Positions 35,324 to 47,070 of a stretch of DNA of 64,000 nucleotides are shown here, one piece after another (the first letter of the stretch is position 1; each line of letters begins with the position of its first letter). A program made the translations under genes and the position numbers. The notes beneath the pieces are model-generated. The model saw only the letters and a program-made list of their open reading frames with translations, had not been told where the DNA came from and did not search any database. Source of the DNA: Meconema thalassinum (Eukaryota > Arthropoda > Insecta > Orthoptera > Tettigoniidae); assembly GCA_946902985.2 (NCBI GenBank), contig OX336389.2:1079219788-1079283787 (forward strand), read 5' to 3'.

Positions 35324-38060
35324 CAACACACAGTAGTGTAGTGTCATATAGTGGTGCAACACACAGTAGTGCAGTGTCATATAGTGGTGCAACACACAGT
35401 AGTGCAGTGTCATATAGTGGTGCAACACACAGTAGTGCAGTGTCATAGGGTGGTGCAACACACAGTAGTGCAGTGTCATAGGGTGGTGCAACACAGTAGT
35501 GCAGTGTCATACAGTGGTGCAACACACAGTAGTGCAGTGTCATATAGTGGTGCAACACACAGTAGTGCAGTGTCATACAGTGGTGCAACACACAGTAGTG
35601 CAGTGTCATATAGTGGTGCAACACACAGTAGTGCAGTGTCATATAGTGGTGAAACACACAGTAGTGCAGTATCATACAGTGGTGCAACACACAGTAGTGC
35701 AGTGTCATACAGTAGTGCAGTGTCATATAGTGGTGCAACACACAGTAGCGCAGTGACATATAGTGGTGAAACACACAGTAGTGCAGTGTCATATAGTGGT
35801 CAAACACACAGTAGTGCAGTGTCATATAGTGGTGCAACACACAGTAGTGCAGTGTCATATAGTGGTGCAACACACAGTAGCGCAGTGTCATATAGTGGTG
35901 AAACACACAGTAGTGCAGTGTCATATAGTGGTGCAACACACAGTAGTGCAGTGTCATATAGTGGTGCAACACACAGTAGTGCAGTATCATACAGTGGTGC
36001 AACACACAGTAGTGCAGTATCATACAGTGGTGCAACACACAGTAGTGCAGTGTCATACAGTGGTGCAACACACAGTAGTGCAGTATCATACAGTGGTGCA
36101 ACACACAGTAGTGCAGTATCATACAGTGGTGCAACACACAGTAGTGCAGTGTCATACAGTGGTGCAACACACAGTGGTGCAACACACAGTAGTGCAGTGT
36201 CATACAGTGGTGCAACACACACTAGTGCAGTATCATATAGTGGTGCAACACACAGTAGTGCAGTGTCACAGAGTGGTGCAACACACAGTAGTGCAGTGTC
36301 ATATAGTGGTGCAACACACATTAGTGCAGTGTCATATAGTGGTGCAACACATAGTAGTGCAGTGTCACAGAGTGGTGCAACACACAGTAGTGCAGTGTCA
36401 TATAGTGGTGCAACACACAGTAGTGCAGTGTCATATAGTGGTGCAACACACAGTAGAGCAGTGTCATAGTGGTGCAACACACAGTAGTGCAGTGTCACAG
36501 AGTGGTGCAACACACAGTAGAGCAGTGTCATATAGTGGTGCAACACACAGTAGTGCAGTGTCATACAGTGGTGCAACACACAGTAGTGCAGTTTCATATA
36601 GTGGTGAAACACACAGTAGCACAGTGTCATATAGTGGTGCATCACACAGTAGTGCAGTGTCATATAGTGGTGCAACACACAGTAGTGCAGTATCATACAG
36701 TGGTGAAACACACAGTAGTGCAGTGTCATATAGTGGTGCATCACACAGTAGTGCAGTGTCATATAGTGGTGCATCACACAGTAGTGCAGTGTCATACAGT
36801 GGTGCAACACACAGTAGTGCAGTGTCATATAGTGGTGAAACACACAATAGCGCAGTGTCATATAGTGGTGCAACACACAGTAGTGCAGTGTCATATAGTG
36901 GTGCAACACACAGTAGTGCAGTGTCATATAGTGGTGCAACACACAATAGTGCAGTGTCATACAGTGGTGCAACACACAGTAGTGCAGTGTCACAGAGTGG
37001 TGCAACACACAGTAGTGCAGTGTCATATAGTGGTGCAACACACAGTAGTGCAGTGTCATATAGTGGTGCAACACACAGTAGTGCAGTGTCATATAGTGGT
37101 GCAACACACAGTAGTGCAGTGTCATATAGTGGTGCAACACACAGTAGCGCAGTGTCATATAGTGGTGAAACACACAGTAGTGCAGTGTCATATAGTGGTG
37201 CAACACACAGTAGCGCAGTGTCATATAGTGGTGAAACACACAGTAGCGCAGTGTCATATAGTGGTGAAACACACAGTAGTGCAGTGTCATATAGTGGTGA
37301 AACACACAGTAGTGCAGTGTCATATAGTGGTGCAACACACAGTAGTGCAGTGTCATATAGTGGTGCAACACACAGTAGTGCAGTGTCATATAGTGGTGCA
37401 ACACATAGTAGCGCAGTGTCATATAGTGGTGAAACACACAGTAGTGCAGTGCCACAGAGTGGTGCAACACACAGTAGTGCAGTGTCATATAGTGGTGCAA
37501 CACACAGTAGTGCAGTGTCATACAGTGGTGCAACACACAGTAGTGCAGTGTCATATAGTGGTGAAACACACAGTAGCGCAGTGTCATATAGTGGTGCATC
37601 ACACAGTAGTGCAGTGTCATAGAGTGGTGCATCACACAGTAGTGTAGTGTCATAGAGTGGTGCAACACACAGTAGTGCAGTGTCATATAGTGGTGCAACA
37701 CACAGTAGTGCAGTGTCATATAGTGGTGCAACACACAGTAGTGCAGTGTCATACAGTGGTGCAACACACAGTAGTGCAGTGTCATATAGTGGTGCAACAC
37801 ACAGTAGTGCAGTGTCATATAGTGGTGCAACACACAGTAGTGCAGTCATATAGTGGTGAAACACACAGTAGTGCAGTGTCATATAGTGGTGCAACACACA
37901 GTAGTGCAGTGTCATAGGGTGGTGCAACACAGTAGTGCAGTGTCATACAGTGGTGCAACACACAGTAGTGCAGTGTCATACAGTGGTGCAACACACAGTA
38001 AGTAGTGCAGTGTCATATAGTGGTGCAACACACAGTAGTGCAGTGTCATATAGTGGTTTA
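35324..38060. repeat. 33-bp satellite array, about 83 copies
   Basis: The unit is AGTGGTGCAACACACAGT followed by AGTGCAGTGTCATAT. Variants change TAT/TAC/CAG/AGG at the join, GCAAC/GAAAC/GCATC, and AGTGC/AGCGC. Because 33 is divisible by three and the unit lacks stops in several frames, both strands show open frames of 300-680 codons (for example SGATHSSAVSY repeats). These have no other support as genes. There are no spacers, so it is not a CRISPR array. Confidence 0.95.
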
Positions 38061-38537
38061 TGTTCGACCCTGACTATTATGTGTTAGAAAACTGTATCAT
38101 AATGATGGTCATTATAACACTATTTTTCATTATGAAACAGTTTCTCCCACCAATCACAGCTCAAGAAACAGTTGTTTGACCAATTAGATAAGGTTAGCAT
38201 CGCACCTGCGTGGAGTTCCAAGGCCTTCTGAACTGCGTTGCCTAGTGTCATAGTGGGGTAATCGAGAAGGCCATGGTCAAATACAAGGCATTCTCTGCGT
38301 CTCATGCGCTCTGTTCAGTACATAAAACTGGCGAAATCTCAACAGATATTTATGAATATTTATCTTCGAACATAAAATAGTTATAATAATTATCGTCGAA
38401 CATCAACAGTCGTATGCAACTCGCCTATAATGGTAATTAAGACACTCGTATGGAAATTATAAAACTCGCATACGCTCGTTTTATAAATTACTTGTGTCTT
38501 AATTACAGCCATTATAGGCTCGTTGCATAATGTACTA
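38061..38537. mobile_element. 477-bp insertion inside the satellite, flanked by TTA
   Basis: The satellite stops at AGTGGTTTA and resumes at TTAACACACAG, giving a TTA duplication (38058-38060, 38538-38540). Inside, the stretch from about 38413 to 38526 is an inverted repeat (CAACTCGCCTATAATGG... ...CCATTATAGGCTCGTTG). Another inverted pair, TTTATGTTCGA / TCGAACATAAA, lies at 38057 and 38366. A three-base TTA duplication is seen with Harbinger-type elements, but the ends do not form an obvious pair. Confidence 0.55.
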
Positions 38538-38725
38538 TTAACACACAGTAGTGTAGTGTCATATAGTGGTTTAACACACAGTAGTGCAGTGTCATATAGT
38601 GGTGCAACACACAGTAGTGCAGTGTCATATAGTGGTGCAACACAGAGTAGTGCAGTGTCATATAGTGGTTTAACACACAGTAGTGCGGTGTCATACAGTG
38701 GTGTAACACACAGTAGTAAGGTGTA
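38538..38725. repeat. 33-bp satellite, right remnant (about 6 copies)
   Basis: It continues the array with the AGTGGTTTAACACAC variant that is also the last unit of the left array. It abuts LINE coding at 38726. Confidence 0.9.
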
Positions 38726-39615
38726 AGGCAAGGCTGCAACTTATCGCCAATACTTTTCAATCTATACATTGAAAAAGCAATGAAAGAAATTGGAGAAAAA
38801 TTCAAGGAGAAATAATTTCAACTCCTTGAGATTTGCTGATGACATCGTAATCTTAACCGACACACAAGAGGAGTTGAATGAGTTTTTAAATGGTATGGAT
38901 TCTGTATTGAGGAAAGAATTATGATGGAAGTTAATAAATGTAAAACAAAAATATTGGAATGCAGTCGAAAGAAATCAGAAACCCCTATGGATGTCAAATT
39001 GGCAGGTGAACAGCTAAGGGAAGTAGGCGACTTCTGTTACTTGGGAAGCAAAATAACCAGTGATGGACGAAGCAAAGAGGATATAAAAAGTAGGCAAGGA
39101 AAGCATTTCTACAGAAAATGGATCTGTTGACATCGAATATAGATTTAGGTATTAGGAAGTCATTTTTGAAAGCCTTTATCTGGAGCGGGGCACTCTATGG
39201 AAGTGAGACTTGGACTATTAGTGCAGCAGAAAAGAAGAGAATTGAAGCATTTGAAATGTGGTGTTACAGGAGAATGATGAAGATCAGATGGGTAGATAGG
39301 GTTACGAATGAAGAGGTATTAAGACGAGTGGGAGAGGAGAGATGTTTCTGGCAACTGCTAATGAAGAGAAGATAGGACACATACTAAGACACCCAGGAAT
39401 AGCAAACTTAGTTATAGAAGGAAGAGTCGAGGATAAGAACAGTAGGGGTAGACCATGGTTAGAATATATTAAACAGATTGCCTCTGATGTAGGGTGTGGT
39501 AGCTATGTAGAGATGAAACGATTAGCTCAGAACAGGGAAGCATGGAGGGCTGCATCAAACCAGTTGAAAGACTGAAGACTCAAACAACAACAGCGACAAC
39601 AATAACAACAACAAC
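38726..39615 (+). pseudogene. RTE-like LINE fragment: C-terminal reverse transcriptase and (AAC)n tail
   Basis: The translation starts QGCNLSPILFNLYIEKAM and continues through LRFADDIVILTDTQEELN (catalytic FADD), DFCYLGSKITSDGRS, LYGSETWTIS, RRMMKIRWVDRVTNEEVL and RPWLEYIKQIASDVG. It stops at 39573 and is followed by CAACAACAGCGACAAC-type tandem AAC. Frameshifts or stops lie at about 38815, 38925, 39128 and 39350. The 5' part of the element is missing and replaced by satellite. The short tandem tail suits the RTE clade. Confidence 0.8.
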
Positions 39616-40333
39616 TTACAATTATAAATAATACATCAAATGAAAGAGCAACTCAAACTGTTCGTCCTACAAGTGTTCAATGTGAGCACCATTCGTCATA
39701 CGGCACACATCGAGTCGATAGCCGAGTTCGTCCCAAACCTTGCTCAATGTCTCTGGAGTAATTGTTGCAACAACTGCTTCATTTTAAGTCGGTTAGTTCA
39801 GCTGGTAGCGGAGGCACATACACAGGATTCTTTACGAACCCTCAAAGGTAAAAATTGCATGGCGTCAGATCGGGTGAACGTGAAGGCCATGTGAAACAAG
39901 CTCTGTCATCCGGAACGTAATACGGAACGCACGTTGCACTGTAACTGCAGATTCAGTCCTTGCAAACTGTAAAACACAAAGAACTTTCTGCTCCCTAGTC
40001 GCCATCTTGGTTACTAGCACTTCTAACCGAAGACGGAGGAACCAGTGTATGCGCACAGGTACGAACACTTGTAGGACAAACTGTTTAAGTTGCTCTTTCA
40101 TTTGATGTATTATTTATAATCGTACGTTAACTGTAATAAATACTACAAAGCCTTAAAATCCCGATATTCATTTTGATACAACCTGTATATACAGTATATT
40201 ATACAGGGTGTATCAAAATGTACGGCACAAAATCCAGGACACATTCCTCACACGTAGACGAAGAAATTATGCTATATGAACATGGGTCCGAAAACGCTTT
40301 GTTTCCATGTTATACCTCATTGTTTCCAACTCA

Positions 40334-40819
40334 TTAATCATGGGAAACACACAAGAACATAACGTACCAGCATACCACATGCAACTCTTGCTCACAGGAG
40401 ATGTTCAATATGCCCTCCGTACGCATTGGTACATGCATCAACCCACCGTCGCGTCGTAGTGAATCTCGGATGCGCTCATGTATCCCTGGAGTACTGCGTA
40501 TGGTTTCACAGCCTTCCATAATACGGCCACGGAGACTCTGAATATCTTGTACTGGGGTTCGATACACAAGAGCTTTCAAATGCCCTCACAAATAAAAGTC
40601 CAGTGATTTTAGGTCCGGAGAGCGTGGAGGCCAGGCAATTGGTCCACCTCTACCTATCCATCTGTCACCAAATCTGTTATTTAGAAGCCGACGGACATTA
40701 ACACTAAAATGAAGAGGTGCTCCATCGTGCATGAAGTACATGTTTTGTCGCACAGCTAAAGGCATATCTGCTAAGTCGCATGGCAACAGGGCCTTGTAAA
40801 ACAGAACCTGGCGGTGCAC
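40334..40819 (-). pseudogene. DD41D mariner-type transposase, C-terminal half
   Basis: The frame reads VLFYKALLPCDLADMPLAVR, FMHDGAPLHFS, WIGRGGPIAWPPRSPDL, DFYL, stop, GHLKALVYRTPV, and so on. Exactly 41 residues separate the Asp of MHDGAP from the Asp of LDFYL, giving the DD41D spacing. A TGA replaces the usual Trp of DFYLWGHLK (40586-40588); apart from this the frame is open to 40334. The N-terminal HTH and first catalytic Asp are missing. Confidence 0.8.
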
Positions 40820-40987
40820 CTACGATAATGACAAGATAACCAGACGCAGAGGTGCCAACTAATACGGATTGTCCGTAATTATTACGGATTTCAGCTCACG
40901 ATTACGGCATTACGATCAACGGGGAAATAATTACGGAAAAGTGACATAACGAAAAAAAAAACTATGAAAAAAATAAAAGGAAAGTTG

Positions 40988-42558
40988 CAGGGTATCTACC
41001 GGTAACGAAAAGTAACGAAAGTAACTAAAAAGTAGCTCATTTTACAAACGGGTAACGAAAGTAAAAGTAGCTAATTTTTATGTCTGCATAGTTGGAGGTA
41101 ACAAAAATTCGCAGAGGTCTGTTTAAATTGTCTTAACTCGCACCGCTTGGCTCAAATATTGCGATGAAGCCGATTGCGTATGCTATATTTCCCTGTGCCC
41201 GAACTCAAGGAAATGCAAACTGAGGATATCTTGAGTGGTATACATCGGCCCAACGTATAATTTCGGTATCGAGAAGAGTTTTTAGTTTTGTGTGAAATAT
41301 TTTTCTGTATTATTAGGAAACCTAACTTTCCGCGAGACGTTTATTCGTGAACATTTCCGAAACTCAACAGAGACCTCTCATTTCTGTTATTGACCTCTGA
41401 ATTTGGAGACTAGCTCAAATTGAAGTCCAGAAATAACGCGAAATTATACAGTTTCGAAAAAAGAATCCCGAAAATGCTTCGAAATACATTTATTTTAAAT
41501 CTATCCCGTCTCGAAAATTTGCGACATCCAGTAGGGTTAATTCAAAATTCCGTTATGTCGACTTTTCCTTCGAACTTTGGTTCCATCGGTTAATTTAACC
41601 GGTTATTTCGAAAACTCGTATAACTTGTATAATTCGTGATTCGAATTCGAAAGAAAATGTGCCCTCTTGTCGTATTATTCATGCAATCCTATCAGAATAA
41701 TTCGTAATATTCGATACCTACTTCGAACGTTCATCCTCCGAACTCACATGCTCAAGACGGCCGGCTGACTGCACGACTTGCCTGCGGGAATCTCGTCAAA
41801 CGGACCGAGATCGATGCCAGTTGCGTAAAATCATAAAAACCCTGCCCAATCGTGAACTTGTGACCACGAGGGCTGCGGAAATCCTGTCAAAGGTGATTGG
41901 GCGCCCATCACGAAACATTCCGAAACCTACTCGCTACTTTTCCCATGACCGTATACTTAAAAACGTACGCGGAGCGAGAAGTGCGTCAACCCTTTTAGAA
42001 ATGACAGTCTACGTAGCATCGCGATACTCATTTCTCCTCGTGATCCACCGTGAACTCCCAACCACGGCATAGGGATAGTGGGAATCACGGTGCCGACCAT
42101 ACAACATGTCCATAACTGCTCGTGAATTTTAACCATGCCCAACCTCGAGCTTGCCTCCGCCATTCTGCCAGAACAGATAGACAGGCAGACAATCGTTGAA
42201 CGGCCGGATGTGGCGCCGATTGCATATTATCGCATTCTCAGTGACCAACCGCGAGGACATCGTGATCCTCGTATAAAGACCGAAAGCGGTAGCGAATGCA
42301 ATACATCGCGATATTTCTCCGCATTCGATGACGAGAACAACTGGATTCTTGTCAAACGTACAGCAAGTGGCACCGATTGTGTAATTATGCTATAATTTCC
42401 CATCCCCACATCAAGGACAATCGAAGTCTCGTCGATCGGCTAAAAGTGACACCAATTATGTAAATAGCGATTTTTCTCCGTGTTCTATCGTGAAAACTAC
42501 GGGAATCTCGTCAAATGGCTGAGGCCAGCGCCGATCGGGTAACATCTCGATATTTTTC
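40988..42558 (-). mobile_element. Truncated inverted copy of the hAT-4 family
   Basis: It begins CAGGGTATCTACCGGTAACG, the hAT-4 right terminus inverted, and aligns in inverse order with about 3725-5264. The other terminus is missing: the copy stops where hAT-6 coding resumes (about 42559). Confidence 0.75.
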
Positions 42559-42905
42559 TTAGAATGAAGGTTTCCTATTCATCTCTTGATTATTTTGTTC
42601 AAAGATTCCCAAGTTTGGTCAAGGAAAGTGAACATGACAAACTTGAAGAGGAATTTGCTGTTTATCAGTGTGATACTTTCCCTGAATATATTTTACAAGG
42701 AACTATAATTGATGTAAATTGGGGCAAAATTGCTGAGCTTAAAAACGAAAGTGGATAGTTCAAGTATAAAACTTTAAGTAAAGTGATATTTGCAATATTA
42801 CTTGTACCTCACAGTAACTCACCCACAGAAAGAATTTTCAGTGTTGTTAGGAAAAATCAGACAGAATTCAGACCTAGGCCTACATTATGCACATCTACAC
42901 TGTAA
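42559..42905 (+). pseudogene. hAT-6 transposase C-terminal remnant
   Basis: MKVSYSSLDYFVQRFPSL opens a 64-residue frame that ends in TAG (42756-42758). The same frame then continues through KVIFAILLVPHSNSPTERIF and SVVRKNQTEFRP, the classic hAT dimerisation motif, to a stop at 42905. Only this end of the transposase remains. Confidence 0.75.
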
Positions 42906-43402
42906 TCGCTTATGATTCACAATACGAAAATGTCATCATAGGGGGAAGTATGTTGCAAGAAAACTTTCACGGAAAACCAGTTACTGAGTGCAAAACAAGC
43001 TACAGGGAATTTTTTATCACAAATTTTATTGTGTATTATGATATTCTTTACTATAGGTTGCTTCCGGGTAGGGAAAAGGTGGTGTGGTGTCATTATCGAG
43101 AAGGGTGCAGCATGCTTTGGATTTGACGTGAAAATAATTTTTCAGTGGGGGGGAGGCAGTATAAGAGATTACTGATAACCCATTTCAAAGGTTGGCACCT
43201 CTGCAGACGTAACAAAGAGTGCATGTTCCCCATGATTCTAACTTTCTGTTCTTGTGTGTTTCCCATGCTTAATGAGTTGGAGACAATGAGGTATAACACG
43301 GAAACAATGCGTCTCCAGACCCATGTTCTTACAACATAATTTCTTCGTCTACGTGTGAGGAATGTGTCCAGCATTTTGTGCCGTACATTTTGTTACACCC
43401 TG

Positions 43403-46400
43403 TGTATATATTTATTATTATTATTTTTGGACATGTTTTAACATGGGATAATGTACAGTTCTGTGTGATGATGATATTCTGATGCATGGTTTAATTCTAT
43501 GTTGTATGGTGTATTTTTCATTCAACCTGTGCAGTATAAATTCCAATGTAATGGATATTAAGTCTGGCAGGCTGCAACTTGTGCTTGGTAAATTCAGAAA
43601 CTGTGGCATCCATAGATGGTATTTTGGCAGCTTGGAATTTCACACCGTTCACTGGGCAAACCAAAGTCTCAATGGATTAGCAACTTGGCAATGTTAGTGA
43701 CACGGAATATGAATCTGGTGTGTGTAACGAGCTGAGTAATTGGAGGAGCACAAAGTGGGGGTTCAGAGACTGTAACTTAAGTCACAATAAGTTGGCTATT
43801 TGACGCAGAACTATTTATTGTACAAGCAGAGGAAGAAGATAGTTCAGAGAGTATATAAAATGGTGTTTGTGTGAAGTCGTGGTCCAATCTAACTATTGAA
43901 CCCTTTACCCTATGTTGGTTAAATGATTCTACTTTTTATTTCTTCGATTAATAAATATTTCAACCAGCATCATGAAAGTAGCCAGACAGTGATGAGGAAA
44001 TTTCAAGCATTTGTTGGAGACAGTAGGGACATACCTGCATCAGTTTAACAAAAGGCTAAATACGTGAGCTATGAAAAGAAATAGCAGAGCGATGTATCAT
44101 AAGGACAGGTGTGGCTACCTCAATTTTAGAAGCGACGCGCGGTGAGACATGGTTCTGGTATGTTCATTGTGTTATTCGCGCCTAGAAGAAATATGATGCA
44201 GTAACGTGAATGGCTGATGAAGAAAATAGACACTCCCAAGACGCCAAGATCTACTAGAAACCGCCAAATTACAGAAAATGGAGAACCAATGAGAAGAGAA
44301 TGCCTACTTGCGCGCCAACTCCGGCTGGGGTACGCGGTGGCTAGTATTCACGCGGGAAATCGCCTAGACAAAATCTCTACGATCGATTCTAGGATTAATG
44401 GGCATATTCTTGACCTGTGCAATATTACGAGTTCAGTGATATTTATTTCATTCCTGTACCACAATTACTTCGAGAAATTTTTACATAAAATCCCCCTCCA
44501 TCTAGACCCAAGGACCAGTTCATTTATAAGTGTGTCGAAGAGCCAAGACATTGACTTTTATTCCGTGTGTTGAGGACACACTACTATTATTTGGTGCGTC
44601 CACGGACGTAGACTATTATTCTGTGCGTCTACGGACGTAGACTTTGATTCTGTTTATCAGAAGAGATAGACTTTTATTGTGTGTCGAGGAACACAAGATA
44701 TTCATTGTAAAGTGTTAAAGTCAGTGATAGATAGTCATAGTACTATAGTTATAGGGAAAGTAGCGTCGATAATTCGCCAACGAACAGTGACAGGGAATTT
44801 AGTACCTGAACAAGCGAATTTAGTAGGCAGACATAAAGTGTATAATAACCTAATTTTTGTATCAGCGCAAGGATGACATCGATGAATGCAGAGGAAGTTT
44901 GGAATTCTCAACAGTCCGTCCAGATGGCTGCTATGAGATAAAGAACCATCCAGTTGGGGAATGGCGTCTGATGTTCTTTGACGGGTGACTACAAAAAGAG
45001 ATGAGTACCTAATAATATTTTATTATTTGTTAAATTAACGTATGGTTTATGGGACATATTTTTTGTAAATACTTTGCTTGTGTGATTAATGTAGTATATT
45101 TAGTTTTGATCTGACACACTTTTGTTTGGAAGCAGATCGCACAATTGTAGTTATTGGAAGGTTCTTTTCTTTGTGTTGTGTTAACTAACGTATCTATGTG
45201 AACGGCCGTGTTCGCCTAGGTTACGAAGTGCGGTTAAAAACGTCTCTCGGAGATATGTCGTGTTTCAGAAGTAGGACTGAATTAATATAATTATATAGTA
45301 GATTGGAGGGTAATTAAATTTTGTTGAGATTTATTATTGATCAGATTCAGTGTGATTATTGCCTTTGGAGCAATGTAATTTGTGACGAAGAGTACTCAGC
45401 TCTATCGTAGGTTTTAAATATTGTGTTAAATGTTTGCGAGCTCTAATTCAGCAGACCCGTGTGAAAGGTGTTATGTCAGTCCCAGATGTGTGTATTGTGA
45501 GTATATATTTTTATGGTATTACAAGCGGGAATTTCAGCTGAGACTGATTTCTGTCAGCTTGGTACCAGATTCATATTGTATCCTTGCGAGGACAATTATG
45601 GATATGTGATTATTGTCTGACCATATGTTGAGTTAGAGGAGATGTTAGCTGCTGTTGATTCCTTGAGATAACAGTTCAGCTGGTCGGCTATTTATATACA
45701 CTGGAAGGGGGACATGACTGGTATTGTGGAATGGGTGAGTTGTTGTCACAAGGGCTGGCTGAGTTTCGCAAGCAAGCTCATTAAAGTGGAGTGCACGTCT
45801 GGCTCCCAATTACTTGAAAATAAATATAAATGTGAGAAACTGATCAATGGTAAAATTGTTTAAATAAATGGGAGTTGCCTACGAAACACGATAAACTTCG
45901 AAGCGTTTCCTTTAACCTGCAGTTTTGTTAATATAAAGTAATCTTAACCACTCAGGTGATTTGTTGTTGTTGGTTTATTCTATGTTATTTTCCATGTCAG
46001 TGACCCGTGAGTCACGTGCGGCGCTGTTTTTCCTTGTTGTTGAGTATCTGGCCATGGTGGCAGCTCATTTGGTTAAGTGTGTCACCACACTAATAAGGGT
46101 CTCAGAGAGATGCCTGTAAATAGTAGAGTTGTAATATGTGTGTCAGAGTTAGATTTAAGGATTTTTATTAATGTTATGCCCATATCCATAAACGTTGATT
46201 TACGAGATGATTGTTCGTGAGCACCGTGGCTGTTAACCCGTTGTGAACGAATGATCATCCAAGTACTCATTTCTCGTAGATAGTCACCACGCGAACATAA
46301 ATTCACATGCAAGGTCGTGGAACTTGGATCCACATTTTATTAGAAAAGGGGAGATCCATCTGACTCCTCAAAGTGATAAATATTCCTTTCAGGGAAAAAT

Positions 46401-46892
46401 TCAGGGAGGATTTTGTTTATTATTGTTTGTTTTATTCTTTTATGCACAAATTAGTTATTAAATCTTGTTATTATCTTACGCTTTGTCTCCTTTCTTTCTT
46501 AGTTATAGTTTTTATCCTATAACCCTTGCCTCAGAAAAGCACGTTGTTTGGCGGACGTAAACACCACACTATGAACTGAACGCGACCCCTTGATCTAAGA
46601 TTCTTGCATAAAACACTGCTATTCTGAAGGTTTCACTATCTACAGTAACTTACTGATATCTTCAGTCATCACAGTTTTTATTAGTTAGATGCCTGTAGTT
46701 AGTCTTCCTACCTTTCCATGCTTTTAGGAGATTTGGGTGAAAGGCCTATGCATGAGCCAAATTCTTTCAGGATTCCTGCACTCGCCCAGACAATAAGATG
46801 AGTCTTTATTAAGTTTTTAGATATTTTATTAATTATTTATTTATTTATTTAAAACTACAAATGATGCCATTTACCGATAGCAGTAGCTATGC
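43403..46892. other. Unassigned intron stretch (3.5 kb)
   Basis: A 118-codon open frame at 44217-44573 (plus strand) shows no domain I recognise, so I do not call it a gene. A short tandem repeat lies at 44546-44695. Tracts of TTTATTTATTTATTT occur near 46840. No LTR pair was identified. Confidence 0.45.
44546..44695 (+). repeat. ~29-bp degenerate tandem repeat, five units
   Basis: Units follow the pattern TAGACTATTATTCTGTGCGT then CTACGGACG. They diverge toward both ends. Confidence 0.65.
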
Positions 46893-47070
46893 TCGCTAAC
46901 GTGCAGCGCTAGGCCATAGGGCAAAGCTTTCTGCGGACTTGGTTGACATGGGTTCGAACCTCACCGTCAGCCACCCTTGGAATGATTTTACGAGGTTTCC
47001 CCACTTTCAACTCTAGGCAAATGCTGGGACGGTACCTTCTAACAGGCCATAGCTGCTTCCTTCCATCTTT
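46893..47070 (+). mobile_element. tRNA-derived SINE, family E
   Basis: It has a B-box GGGTTCGAACCTC at 46950-46962 and a weaker A-box-like region upstream (GCGCTAGGCCATAGGG). The body GGTTTCCCCACTTTCAACTC runs to about 47065. No target duplication was resolved. Confidence 0.55.

Larger units (their letters stand above)
35269..40185 (-). mobile_element. Internally deleted mariner-type element, split by satellite plus LINE
   Basis: The right arm (40060-40185) and the left arm (35269-35323 plus 39616-39675) form inverted repeats of about 115 bp, with GGGTGTATCAAAATGAATAT at the tip. TA flanks both sides (35267-35268, 40186-40187). On the minus strand the remaining coding starts MATREQKVLCVLQFARTESA at about 40004. 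It jumps to RSPDLTPCNFYL and ends LDVCRMTNGAHIEHL, i.e. only the two ends of the transposase. Without the insertion the element would be about 0.6 kb. Confidence 0.8.
40847..43203 (+). mobile_element. hAT-type element hAT-6 with 6-bp target duplication
   Basis: The ends CAGAGGTGCCAAC and GTTGGCACCTCTG are perfect 13-bp inverted repeats. The target duplication CAGACG lies at 40841-40846 and 43204-43209. The left subterminal region repeats TTACGG/CCGTAA motifs (40860-40940). It contains a fragment related to hAT-4 and, on the plus strand, a hAT transposase end. It inserted into the DD41D element. Confidence 0.85.
40204..43402 (-). mobile_element. DD41D mariner-type element split by a hAT insertion
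   Basis: Inverted arms of about 160 bp (40204-40366, 43240-43402) have tips CAGGGTGTATCAAAATGTAC and CATTTTGTTACACCCTG. TA lies to the left (40202-40203); the right flank is TG, perhaps mutated. On the minus strand the right arm contains a probable transposase start (MGNTQEQKVRIMGNMHSLL at about 43265). A hAT (40847-43203) interrupts it. It starts 18 bp after the previous mariner-type element. Confidence 0.8.

Noticed and set aside
35298..37930. Open frames of 300-680 codons on both strands with SGATHSSAVSY, CVAPLYDTALL or MTLHYCVLHH repeats
   Set aside because: They arise because the 33-bp satellite unit is a multiple of three and lacks stops in several frames. No start context, introns or domain support them.
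35324..38060. Regular ~33-bp repeats resembling a CRISPR array
   Set aside because: Units are head-to-tail with no unique spacers, no cas genes, and a eukaryotic context.
44217..44573. 118-codon plus-strand frame
   Set aside because: No recognised domain, no neighbouring coding; could be chance.
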